The notes beneath the pieces were generated by a model that did no database searches, was not told the DNA's origin, and saw only the letters and a program-made list of their open reading frames with translations. A stretch of DNA of 64,000 nucleotides, taken from assembly GCA_028339155.1 (NCBI GenBank), contig JAOLBK010000008.1, forward strand, positions 47,689 through 111,688, in the 5' to 3' direction. The position numbers were made by a program, and so were the translations under genes. This stretch comes from Litorivicinus sp. Its GTDB lineage: Bacteria; Pseudomonadota; Gammaproteobacteria; Pseudomonadales; Litorivicinaceae. The number at the start of each line of letters is the position of its first letter. Positions within the stretch are counted from its first letter, which is position 1. This document shows, in pieces, positions 56,601 through 64,000 of this stretch.

Positions 56601-56628
56601 TTTACTTCAGAACCTGCGAACCTATACA
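56601..56628 (+). promoter_or_regulatory. cspA: Candidate cspA promoter with long leader
   Basis: TATACA (56623-56628) with TTTACT 16 bases upstream (56601-56606); a better -35, TTGACT (56596-56601), would have a 21-base spacer. Transcription from here gives a leader of about 100 bases. cspA messages are known for long 5' leaders that fold differently in the cold. Confidence 0.5.
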
Positions 56629-56735
56629 GGTCCGAGTGCTTAGCATGTGTCCGCGTAACAGCAGCACTGACTGGCATATTAAGTGAAAAGTGCAGATTTT
56701 TCGGGCGTCTGCGCAGATGCTGCTGAGGAATACGC

Positions 56736-56945
56736 ATGCAAACTGGTAAAGTAAAATGGTTTAACGAGACAAAAGGTTTTGGATTCATCGTTCCTGATGA
56801 GGGCGGAGATGATGCTTTTGTTCATATTTCTGCGGTCAAAGAAAATGGCTTAGATCGTTTAGAAGATAATCAACGTGTCGAATTTGATCTTGCATCTGGC
56901 CGTAACGGTAAAGTTGCTGTCAAATCGTTGAAAGTGCTCGACTAA
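56736..56945 (+). CDS. cspA: Cold shock protein (CspA family)
   Basis: 69 residues, one cold-shock domain. RNP1 KGFGFIV and RNP2 DAFVHIS are intact, with KVKWFNETKGF at the N-terminus. It binds single-stranded nucleic acid and acts as an RNA chaperone. Preceded by a long leader and followed by a hairpin; monocistronic. Confidence 0.96.
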   Translation: MQTGKVKWFNETKGFGFIVPDEGGDDAFVHISAVKENGLDRLEDNQRVEFDLASGRNGKVAVKSLKVLD

Positions 56946-56955
56946 TACTTATGAA

Positions 56956-56987
56956 AGATAAGGGTACATGTCTACGTACCCTTATCT
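56956..56987 (+). terminator. Hairpin terminator after cspA
   Basis: AGATAAGGGTAC pairs perfectly with GTACCCTTATCT (12 bp, 8-base loop), 11 bases after the cspA stop. Only a short T-rich tail follows, so efficiency is uncertain. Confidence 0.75.
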
Positions 56988-57406
56988 TCAAGAATTTGTT
57001 CAAAAACTGATTCTATGTTAAGCGGGGTAATTTTCCCGACTGTCTGGAGTAATATACATTCCTTAACACTATTCCGCTTGACGTACTGTAACTGGGATGA
57101 ATTTTTCTAGGTTGTACTTTTACTAGGCAATCTGCGCGCAGATGACCATGAATGAGGCACTCTTCGTAAAGTCTGTCGGACAACTTAGCAAAATAGCTCT
57201 ATTAGATTACTGGTTTATTTTAGGCTGCCTGCCTCCAATAGCTTTTGAGATCTTGTAGAAAGTTGGTTAGATTTTTGAAAATGCGATTCAGTAATCAAAA
57301 AACCTTGTCTGATGAACATATTTAACCTTCCCGGTTCACTGCGACTCTAGCGGTTGAATACGAACAGATTATGGTGATCTAAGTTCACAAAATTATCATT
57401 TTTCTT
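56988..57406. other. Intergenic, no gene recognised
   Basis: Between cspA and the convergent phosphatase gene. No frame with recognisable content and no RNA gene are seen. TTGACG near 57079 has no partner -10. Confidence 0.5.
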
Positions 57407-58330
57407 TCATTTTTGGACCCAGGTAAGGTGGTTTGGGTTTGCATCTTTTTCCCCTTTAAAGCTATATGCGCAAAGAGCACCATCGTCTAGTGCGATACTG
57501 TAATCAAGACAGACTGCTCTGGAATGTTCTATTCTAGGATTGCCTCTCATCCAGTAGTGCCCAAAAAAACACAATTGTTCTTCGTATGTCGGCGCTGGTT
57601 CTAAAAGTTTTATATTTGGAATACGAGCTCTTTGTGATCCATCTATTACGGCGGCTGAGCGGTAAGTGGTTTGCGAAGGAGTCCACCAATTTACTCGGAT
57701 ACGCCTACGTTTGATTCCGTAGTAGTCGTTGAAAGTAGTGTCGCCAGGCAAGGGTAGTTCAAGGCCGTTTAATAGCGTTTCGCGCGCGGTCCATGCCGCG
57801 GATCCCTTTATTCCTGTTTGCTCAAAAAAAGAACGATCTTGTGGGCAATGATTAACGTCTAGGAATTCAGCGAGTTCCTCTTTTGCTGGGTCGTGCCAAC
57901 ATGCGTGAACTGCTCGTACGTCGGCCATTTCAAACCATATGGGAAGCTTAGCGAACCACGCAATCGTCTCTTCATAACCAAATCGATCATTGGCATAAGC
58001 TTCCAGAAAGATTTCGTGTTGCTTTAAATGGTTAGTAGTGTGGCTGCGGATGTATTGACTGGGATCGTCAGTTCGCTTGATCACAAACCCGACGGCATTG
58101 AATTCATGATTTCCTGACAAGCAGATTGCAATCCCTAGCTCACAAAGTTCGCGGACTATTTCAACAGTTTGTTTTTGCTCGGGGCCTCGGTCGATTAAAT
58201 CGCCTAAAAATACGAGTGTAGCATTTGGTTGTTTCCAACCTCGTTGTTGCTTCTTGTAGCCAAGACGTTCAAGCAGTGTGAGTAAATAGCTCGCATGCCC
58301 GTGTATGTCTCCTACGAAATCTAGTCGCAT
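57407..58330 (-). CDS. Calcineurin-like metallophosphoesterase (PPP family)
   Basis: 307 residues. The PPP metal-binding motifs are in order: FVGDIHGHASYL (GDxHG), FLGDLIDRGPEQ (GDxxDRG) and LSGNHEFNA (GNHE), with later HACWHD and FFGHYW histidines. It therefore uses two metal ions to hydrolyse a phosphoester. The closest functional groups are bacterial PrpA/PrpE and ApaH-like enzymes; the actual substrate (phosphoprotein or dinucleotide) cannot be decided. Monocistronic. Confidence 0.88.
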   Translation of the reverse strand: MRLDFVGDIHGHASYLLTLLERLGYKKQQRGWKQPNATLVFLGDLIDRGPEQKQTVEIVRELCELGIAICLSGNHEFNAVGFVIKRTDDPSQYIRSHTTNHLKQHEIFLEAYANDRFGYEETIAWFAKLPIWFEMADVRAVHACWHDPAKEELAEFLDVNHCPQDRSFFEQTGIKGSAAWTARETLLNGLELPLPGDTTFNDYYGIKRRRIRVNWWTPSQTTYRSAAVIDGSQRARIPNIKLLEPAPTYEEQLCFFGHYWMRGNPRIEHSRAVCLDYSIALDDGALCAYSFKGEKDANPNHLTWVQK

Positions 58331-58570
58331 AGAATCCCATCTAAAATTAAGAGGTGAAGGTTAGTATAGTTCAGGCGTTGTCACTCATGGCATCGACAAA
58401 TAGTAATTTCGGCCCCAGTAATGTGTTGTAGATACACCAAATTAATTGCATCTCAAGGCATGGGCAATAAGTTCCTTGAATTTTTTGATTTGCTCGATGG
58501 TGTGCGGTTCGTCAGCTGCTCAAGAAGAGAGTACATTAGTACACATAATACTGCGCTTTGTACCCTCAGT

Positions 58571-60058
58571 TCACTGCTTTTTTTGGGGCCGAAGCATTAG
58601 GCCGATCATTAGAATTAAAAAAGCGAGCAGGGTTAATCCGATTGCGATTAACTGCCATGCAGGCCAAGTTTTCATATTTTCTGGAAGGATTTCTTTAGCC
58701 TGATTACTTAGTGCAGAAATTTGCTCCATTGCAGCTTGGCTGACTGACGGCTGGTCCATGTATAATTTGGCTGTATCCGAGGATGTCTTGGGTTTTCCGT
58801 CAATTGCTGATCCGACCTGACCGACCCCCTGACCTGAATTATTGGCTAATTCGAGTGCAGGCTTTTGTTTCAAAACCTCAAACATTCGTTGTATTTGTCG
58901 TTCGTGGCTTTGATCAAAGCTCTGCAGCGTCAGTAGGCTGCGTCCTGCGACTGGACTGTCTAATTGCATTCGAAGTGAGCTCGCCTTCTCTCTTACCGGA
59001 TCTATGCCGCTACCAAAAGTGACCCAGTACTCTCGCTTCGAGTCTGTAAGAGGCCCTGTCGCCCCAACAATGTTCGCAGATAATCCGAGAGTTTGATTGG
59101 ATGCAATGGTCGGTGGTAATTCTTCTAGGTCAAGAATCACAGAAGAATCGATTAAAATTCGATCATTTTTTCCGAATTCTGTGTTCAATCGATATCGACC
59201 CGGGCTTGGAGTGGACCAGATCAAGGCCTGGTACCCCCGACCAGTATACCAGTTGATTGATGGGTCATTCACTTCATGGTCGATGGCGATCTTTTCTGAC
59301 TTCAGCTCAATTTTTTTTGTTTCGTCTAGGCGAATGATGCGTAACTGACGAATATCTGCATCTACTTGGATGTGTTGGTCTCGAACTGGCAACTGTTGCG
59401 ATCGCAAGGCTAGTTCCAGAGCATCCAGCATCACCGGGATGAGATCTCCCGGGTTATTGATCAAAGTAAATAACCCGTTGGTGGCAAGTGAAATTTGGCG
59501 AAGAAGTGATAAATCTGCCTGTTTTGATAGGGCAATGGTATGTATTCTACATTTTTTTTTGATTGCAGAAGGCAGTACTACTTTCAAGATACGGTCACGT
59601 GAAGCCTGTGACGCCTCGCGACCACCTCGAACATCAACGATACCATCTGTTATAAGGATTACATGACACGCAGCCTTACTTTCCTTTCCTGTTTCAATTC
59701 CGGTTTTTAATGCGCTTTCCATATGTGTAAACCGGTCCGTCGAACCGATTGACGATTCAATGGGTTTCAACAGTGCGTCCCAACGAACATTAACCGGTCC
59801 GTAAGGAACTAACGGTCTTACGTCAGACCCAAATAACCATATTCCGCCAAGTGACTCGTCGGGTAGAAGAGTCGCAAGCAGTGCAGTGGCGGGGCCTCGT
59901 ACGGCTTTGGGATCAGCTTGCTCCATAGAGCCCGAGACATCTACCAACACACGCACGTCAGCAGGCTGTGCTTCGGCTGGAATAGCGACGTAACATGCTA
60001 CGATTAGAAATGATTTAACAGCATACGTCTGGATGGTTTTTAAAGTGATTAAGCACAT
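58571..60058 (-). CDS. Exported von Willebrand factor A domain protein
   Basis: 495 residues: signal peptide with AEA cleavage near residue 30, a VWA domain (about 35-200) whose metal site starts DVSGSM with ILITDGIVD later, a beta-rich middle region, a low-complexity Gly/Ser segment (NNSGQGVGQVGSA), and a C-terminal membrane helix (WQLIAIGLTLLAFLILMIGL) with a short basic tail. Most of it is therefore periplasmic and anchored by the tail. The role is unknown; no MoxR ATPase or partner VWA gene is adjacent. It overlaps the upstream acetoacetyl-CoA synthetase gene by 44 bases, so the true start could be slightly later. Confidence 0.85.
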   Translation of the reverse strand: MCLITLKTIQTYAVKSFLIVACYVAIPAEAQPADVRVLVDVSGSMEQADPKAVRGPATALLATLLPDESLGGIWLFGSDVRPLVPYGPVNVRWDALLKPIESSIGSTDRFTHMESALKTGIETGKESKAACHVILITDGIVDVRGGREASQASRDRILKVVLPSAIKKKCRIHTIALSKQADLSLLRQISLATNGLFTLINNPGDLIPVMLDALELALRSQQLPVRDQHIQVDADIRQLRIIRLDETKKIELKSEKIAIDHEVNDPSINWYTGRGYQALIWSTPSPGRYRLNTEFGKNDRILIDSSVILDLEELPPTIASNQTLGLSANIVGATGPLTDSKREYWVTFGSGIDPVREKASSLRMQLDSPVAGRSLLTLQSFDQSHERQIQRMFEVLKQKPALELANNSGQGVGQVGSAIDGKPKTSSDTAKLYMDQPSVSQAAMEQISALSNQAKEILPENMKTWPAWQLIAIGLTLLAFLILMIGLMLRPQKKQ

Positions 60059-61973
60059 CTGGATTTGCTAGGCTCTCTTGGTTTTTTACTTGCTGACCGT
60101 GCACCACATCGCGTACGGCTAACTCTACAATTTTACCACTTCGTGTGCGTGGTAAGTCGGGTACCTGAGCAATAATATTCGGCACATGGTGTATCGTTGT
60201 ATTTTTACGAATAACTGTTTTGATATTTTTTCGCAAGTTTTCATTCAAGATAACGTCTTTTGTAAGTACTACAAATAAGATTATGCGGTTGTTATCTTCA
60301 GTTTTTTGACTAATTGCGAGCGATTCTAGCACTTCAGGGATGGCTTCAACCTGGCGATAAATTTCGGCTGTACCAATGCGGACACCAGCAGGATTGAGCG
60401 TTGCATCGGCGCGACCGTAGATAATAAATCCGTCTTGCACTGTGCGTTCTGCAAAGTCGCCGTGTGCCCAGAGCCCGGGAAACTGTTTAAAATAGGCCTG
60501 TTGATATTTGGATCCATTTGAATCGCCAAGAAAGGCCACGGGCATGGCAGGGAAGGGTTGACGACAGACTAGCTCCCCTTTTTCGCCCACCACTGGTTGG
60601 CCTGCCTCGTTAACGACATCAACTGCAAGCCCAAGGCCCGCACACTGAAGCTCACCTTCGTAAACTGGACGAATGGGGCAACATAAGCAGAAGCAAGAGA
60701 CAATGTCGGTCCCGCCGGAAATTGAACCGAGCAGGATGTCGCTTTTAACATCCCTGTAGACGTAATTAAAAGATTCGTGTGACAAGGGTGACCCTGTAGA
60801 CAATAGTGTTCTAAGGTTTCCTAGGTCATGTTTATTTTTTGGTGAGTATTGTTTCTTTTCCATGGCCGCAATGTATGTGGCGTTGGTTCCAAAGATATTC
60901 CACTGGTCTGTCTCACATAGTGACCAAAGTGTTTTTATGCCACGCGCAAATGGCGCCCCATCGTAAGTGATTACTGTGGCCTGTGAAGCGAGTGAGCCAA
61001 GTAGCCAATTCCACATCATCCAGCCGCAGGTAGTGAAATAAAACACTTTATCCCCAGGCTTTATATCAACATGGTAGCGATGTTCTTTTACGAGTTGAAT
61101 GAGGGCGCCACCTTGACTATGCACAATGCATTTCGGGATGCCAGTGGTTCCTGAGCTGTATAAAATAAATCCAGGATGATTAAAACGAGTATCTGCGAAG
61201 GTTAGCGAATGCTTTCCATTAGTCGCTTGCTCGAAGCTAATCGTTTCATAGGTTGTGCCTTTGACCTCTTCACTAATCACATCAAAACCAGAACCTGGAT
61301 GCACGATGCAGCTAGTGACTGTCGGAAGATTATTTAGTAGCGCCTTGATGCGCCCAGACGCATCAATTGAAATTTTGTTGTAGCGGTTGCTGAGGCCTGC
61401 CAAAAGAACCTTAGGCCTCGTTTGTCCAAACCGGTCAAGTGCACCCTGAAGGCCAAAATCTGGCGAGCAACTTGTCCAAATGGCTCCTATTGACAGGGTT
61501 GCTAAGACGCCAATAATAGCTTCAATGCCATTGGCTACGTACCCCGCAACAACATCTCCTGATTGCACCCCGAGCGATGAGAGGGTGTGTTGCATATTGG
61601 CGACATTTTGGCGCAGTTCACCCCAAGTGTAGGTTTTGCGCTGTCCAGCTTCGGTATGGGTGATGATCGCAATTTCGTCATCAGCGCGCGCATGCTTGAG
61701 GCAGTTTTCGGCAAAGTTGAGAGTGGATTCTGAGAAGAAACGAGCGCCTGGCATTAGTTCTTTGCCAGTTAAGACTGGTCCTTGACGATGACCAGAGAGT
61801 TCCGCGTGGGCCCAGACACTATCCCAAAACTTATCTGATTCATGAATGCTGAACCGGTGTAAGCCCTCATAGTCATGAATTGAACGGCCGAACCGTTCGT
61901 TGACGAAGGCCATCAGATCTGTAATCTGCGCACAGCCTTTTCGTGATTCAGAGGGGCTCCAGAGAGGTTCCAT
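60015..61973 (-). CDS. Acetoacetyl-CoA synthetase
   Basis: 652 residues, the expected length. ANL-superfamily motifs are ILYSSGTTGIPKCIVHSQGG (P-loop), WMMWNWLLGSLASQA, SISGGTDIVSCF (A5-like), YGRADATLNPAGVRIGTAEI (A8) and the catalytic lysine near RTRSGKIVELAVRDV. It activates acetoacetate with ATP and CoA. Upstream on the same strand is acetoacetyl-CoA reductase, so the pair probably links ketone bodies to 3-hydroxybutyrate or polyhydroxybutyrate metabolism. Confidence 0.95.
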   Translation of the reverse strand: MEPLWSPSESRKGCAQITDLMAFVNERFGRSIHDYEGLHRFSIHESDKFWDSVWAHAELSGHRQGPVLTGKELMPGARFFSESTLNFAENCLKHARADDEIAIITHTEAGQRKTYTWGELRQNVANMQHTLSSLGVQSGDVVAGYVANGIEAIIGVLATLSIGAIWTSCSPDFGLQGALDRFGQTRPKVLLAGLSNRYNKISIDASGRIKALLNNLPTVTSCIVHPGSGFDVISEEVKGTTYETISFEQATNGKHSLTFADTRFNHPGFILYSSGTTGIPKCIVHSQGGALIQLVKEHRYHVDIKPGDKVFYFTTCGWMMWNWLLGSLASQATVITYDGAPFARGIKTLWSLCETDQWNIFGTNATYIAAMEKKQYSPKNKHDLGNLRTLLSTGSPLSHESFNYVYRDVKSDILLGSISGGTDIVSCFCLCCPIRPVYEGELQCAGLGLAVDVVNEAGQPVVGEKGELVCRQPFPAMPVAFLGDSNGSKYQQAYFKQFPGLWAHGDFAERTVQDGFIIYGRADATLNPAGVRIGTAEIYRQVEAIPEVLESLAISQKTEDNNRIILFVVLTKDVILNENLRKNIKTVIRKNTTIHHVPNIIAQVPDLPRTRSGKIVELAVRDVVHGQQVKNQESLANPDVLNHFKNHPDVCC

Positions 61974-62191
61974 GCGAGCTATTCCTGTTTAGCAGTAGAA
62001 TTTAGAAGACTATCAGAAGCTCTCTGCGGTTGGGTTGTATCAGCTTGAACAAAAAACTAGATTTTGATCTTCAAGTGTTGCCTTGGCCACTCATGTTCAA
62101 TAACTTTTTATACATTTACTTGCCGTGGTTAAATTAAGTGCGACTTAATTTTCAATTGCATATCTTGGGGGTGATTCGGGTTTGTTCGGAA

Positions 62192-62938
62192 TTAGAACAT
62201 GTGCTGGCCACCATTGATGGCGAGATTTGAGCCAGTAATGAACCCGGCGCGCGTTGAAGCCAAAAATGAGACAGCGTAAGCGATTTCATCGGGATTACCT
62301 AGTCGCCCGACTGGTATGGTCGAAGCAATTTGTTCTAGTATATCGTCGCCGATTGCAGACACCATCGCTGTCATAATGGAGCCTGGACTTATTGTGTTGA
62401 CGGTCACTCCCCTGGAGCCTACTTCTTGTGCCAATGATTTTGTAAAGCCGTGCATTCCGGCTTTGGCTGCGGCGTAATTCGCTTGGCCAAATTGTCCTTT
62501 TTGCCCATTGACTGAACTTATATTTATTATTCGACCCCACTTTTCTTCGAGCATACCGTTAATCACGAGGCGCGTAATATTGAAAACTGAACGCAAGTTT
62601 GCATTCATTACTTGATCCCACTGTTCGAGTGTCATCTTTCGAAACGTTGAGTCTCGAGTAATTCCTGCATTATTCACTAGGCAATGGATGTTGCCATATC
62701 TTTTAACAATACCGTCGATACATTGCTTGGACGATTCGGCATCAGAGACGTCCCCATAAGCAATATCAAGCTCATAACCATCTTCACGCTGTTCCTCCTG
62801 CCACGCTTTCGCTTTGTCGTGATTGCCACCAGCATTGTATCCTGCAACTACAATGAATCCATGCGTTTTAAGCTCGCGACAAATGGATGTGCCGATTCCC
62901 CCGGTGCCCCCAGTAACCAGTGCAATTCGTTGAGGCAT
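62192..62938 (-). CDS. phaB: Acetoacetyl-CoA reductase PhaB
   Basis: 248 residues. SDR motif LVTGGTGGIGTSIC, NNAGITRD, the catalytic ISSVNGQKGQFGQANYAAAK (Ser, Tyr and Lys) and the FRKMTLEQWDQVMNANLRSV signature identify acetoacetyl-CoA reductase rather than FabG. It makes (R)-3-hydroxybutyryl-CoA with NADPH. No PHB synthase is in the window. It is divergent from tusA with 67 bp between them. Confidence 0.93.
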   Translation of the reverse strand: MPQRIALVTGGTGGIGTSICRELKTHGFIVVAGYNAGGNHDKAKAWQEEQREDGYELDIAYGDVSDAESSKQCIDGIVKRYGNIHCLVNNAGITRDSTFRKMTLEQWDQVMNANLRSVFNITRLVINGMLEEKWGRIINISSVNGQKGQFGQANYAAAKAGMHGFTKSLAQEVGSRGVTVNTISPGSIMTAMVSAIGDDILEQIASTIPVGRLGNPDEIAYAVSFLASTRAGFITGSNLAINGGQHMF

Positions 62939-63005
62939 TGATTTGCTCCGTGATAATGATAAAAATCTTGTACTATTAATGGTTTTTCAGAAGCTGGATG
63001 CAAGT

Positions 63006-63266
63006 ATGACTTACTCAGATTCGCCCAAGCCATTAGTCGCAGAGACCGTCGATGCTAAGGGCCTCAAATGTCCAGAGCCTGTCATGTTACTGCGTAATGC
63101 ACTTCGTAAGGTCTCTGACGGAACGTCCGTCAAGCTATTGGCGACCGACCCTTCGACGTGCAGAGACATCCCAGCTATGTGTCGCTTCATGGGACACAAA
63201 TTGGTCTCGGAGCAGGAGAGAGACGCTATCTATGAGTTTGTAGTCGAAGCACGTGGCGCCAATTGA
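63006..63266 (+). CDS. tusA: Sulfur carrier protein TusA family
   Basis: 86 residues from the ATG at 63006; an earlier frame start at 62943 adds residues not found in the family. The sulfur-carrying cysteine is in KGLKCPEPVMLLRNAL (Cys22), followed by LLATDPSTCRDIPAMCRFMG. TusA passes persulfide sulfur to TusBCD for 2-thiouridine in tRNA, which pairs functionally with MnmC. Its end overlaps the convergent downstream gene by 37 bases. Confidence 0.93.
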   Translation: MTYSDSPKPLVAETVDAKGLKCPEPVMLLRNALRKVSDGTSVKLLATDPSTCRDIPAMCRFMGHKLVSEQERDAIYEFVVEARGAN

Positions 63267-63886
63267 CAATCGCCTAGAATCTTCTGCCATTGATTGATGT
63301 GAGTCTCTAGAGCTGACTTCAATTCAGTGCGAGTCCCGGATTCAAGCATCAACTGATGATTGATGACATCGTCCACCGTCAGCCTGGTATTAACTTGAAT
63401 TATAGGGTTCCAGAGTGTTTCAAAGGAATCGAGCGCTAAAACTATATTGACCAATTTCGGGCGGATTCTGTCCCCGTAATACCCGGCCACAAAATCGAGA
63501 ACTCTCTTTCCAGCGGGTGTGGTTTGTTTCATTGGGCAGATAGCGTTTTGCCGTATTGCTAAGGCTTGCATAGTATTTGCAGACTTAAGCCAGTCCCGTG
63601 TTTCACGTAGACTTTGACTCAGAATTCCATGGTGGCCTGTGGCTGCCCACCGTTTGAGTGCGATTTCGAGTTCACTTGCAAGCTCTTCATCGGGTACGTT
63701 TTTATCGGTAAGGCTGGATAAGATAATGGTTCGCAAACGTGTGAAAGCCTCTCTGTAGGCGAGCAAATTTTTTCTTAATGAGTAGGGTTCATGCGATGGC
63801 AGTGTGGTCTGAAGAATGGTCGCCTCTTGGCTTGCAAATAAGAGCCGCATCGTCGCAACTTTGAGATCGTTTGACTTAGCTGTCAT
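63230..63886 (-). CDS. Hypothetical protein, 218 residues
   Basis: A soluble, mostly helical protein with no signal peptide or membrane segment. I do not recognise the family. Notable stretches are RKNLLAYREAFTRLRTIIL, KRVLDFVAGYYGDRIRPKLV and two cysteines. The ATG at 63886 shares four bases (ATGA) with the stop of an upstream partial gene, so it is the second gene of a unit that continues past the window edge. Its 3' end overlaps tusA by 37 bases, a large convergent overlap. Confidence 0.72.
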   Translation of the reverse strand: MTAKSNDLKVATMRLLFASQEATILQTTLPSHEPYSLRKNLLAYREAFTRLRTIILSSLTDKNVPDEELASELEIALKRWAATGHHGILSQSLRETRDWLKSANTMQALAIRQNAICPMKQTTPAGKRVLDFVAGYYGDRIRPKLVNIVLALDSFETLWNPIIQVNTRLTVDDVINHQLMLESGTRTELKSALETHINQWQKILGDCQLAPRASTTNS

Positions 63887-64000
63887 GGCTTTCTGAAACC
63901 AGGGTTGACTGCTGAATTGTTCTCGGCAGTTTCTGAGTCCTTTCTGGACTCGCCATTCGTAAATAAAACGGAAAGAAGCCTTTTTTTGGCGTCCGAGAGA
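63883..64000 (-). CDS. Partial gene, C-terminus of unknown protein
   Basis: A minus-strand frame open from the window edge to TGA (63885-63883), which overlaps the next ATG as ATGA. The 38 visible residues (LSDAKKRLLSVLFTNGESRK, then DSETAENNSAVNPGFRKP) look like a hydrophilic protein tail. The in-frame alternative is also open, but the ATGA overlap favours this one. The family cannot be determined. Confidence 0.55.
   Translation of the reverse strand, partial: LSDAKKRLLSVLFTNGESRKDSETAENNSAVNPGFRKP

Noticed and set aside
58442..58519. Minus-strand fragment TIEQIKKFKELI resembling the start of a SHOCT motif
   Set aside because: Only about 25 codons, without a start codon; the similarity is too slight to annotate.

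Overview
The window looks like chromosomal DNA of a free-living, Gram-negative gammaproteobacterium, probably marine or aquatic (inference). The reasons are a System I cytochrome c maturation operon, ZipA, MnmC, both IHF subunits, a TyrA-AroA fusion, a GyrA with Thr at position 83 as in Pseudomonas, and core gene orders typical of Pseudomonadales/Oceanospirillales. Most of the window is dense, conserved housekeeping DNA. Many neighbouring genes share stop/start codons (ATGA or GTGA), which indicates translational coupling.

Region by region. (1) 1-12,228 is loosely packed accessory DNA: a secreted fasciclin protein; a LysR / DoxX / glutathionyl-hydroquinone reductase block resembling E. coli yhaJ-yqjF-yqjG; GYD and ChrR-type cupin proteins; decayed genes, including a frameshifted ligand-gated ion channel remnant and a dockerin-like protein without a convincing start; a methyltransferase; an orphan gene; and a phage-type integrase next to tRNA-Arg with phage-like scraps. 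(2) 12,229-18,759 holds tRNA-Arg(CCU) and the complete ccmABCDEFGHI operon. (3) 19,024-26,262 is smc-zipA-ligA plus a lytic-transglycosylase-like lipoprotein. (4) 26,259-29,417 (minus) is mnmC, an SH3-domain membrane protein and yciB. (5) 29,478-33,590 is yciO-trpS-scpA-scpB-rluB. (6) 33,587-35,094 (minus) is ubiG-yciK. (7) 35,237-45,151 is gyrA-pheA-tyrA/aroA-cmk-rpsA-ihfB-lapA-pyrF. (8) 45,404-56,253 holds tRNA-Asn, uvrB, a TDT-type transporter, tRNA-Val, thrS-infC-rpmI-rplT, pheS-pheT-ihfA-merR and tRNA-Pro. (9) 56,601-64,000 holds cspA, a metallophosphoesterase, a VWA-domain protein, acetoacetyl-CoA synthetase, acetoacetyl-CoA reductase, tusA and two unidentified genes at the right edge.

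The genes group into clear processes: haem attachment to c-type cytochromes (ccm); chromosome condensation, division and DNA ligation (smc, scpAB, zipA, ligA, yciB, gyrA, ihfAB); translation (trpS, thrS, pheST, infC, rpmI, rplT, rpsA, rluB, mnmC, tusA and four tRNAs); aromatic amino-acid synthesis (pheA, tyrA-aroA); and acetoacetate/3-hydroxybutyrate metabolism (acetoacetyl-CoA synthetase, phaB).

No defence island, CRISPR array, secondary-metabolite cluster or clearly new multi-gene system is visible. The observations most worth a second look are the decayed ligand-gated channel, a small CDGSH-like ORF with an internal stop, the integrase with substituted catalytic residues, the dockerin-like protein without a start, an infC gene starting at AUC, and the unidentified genes at 9,835 and 63,230.
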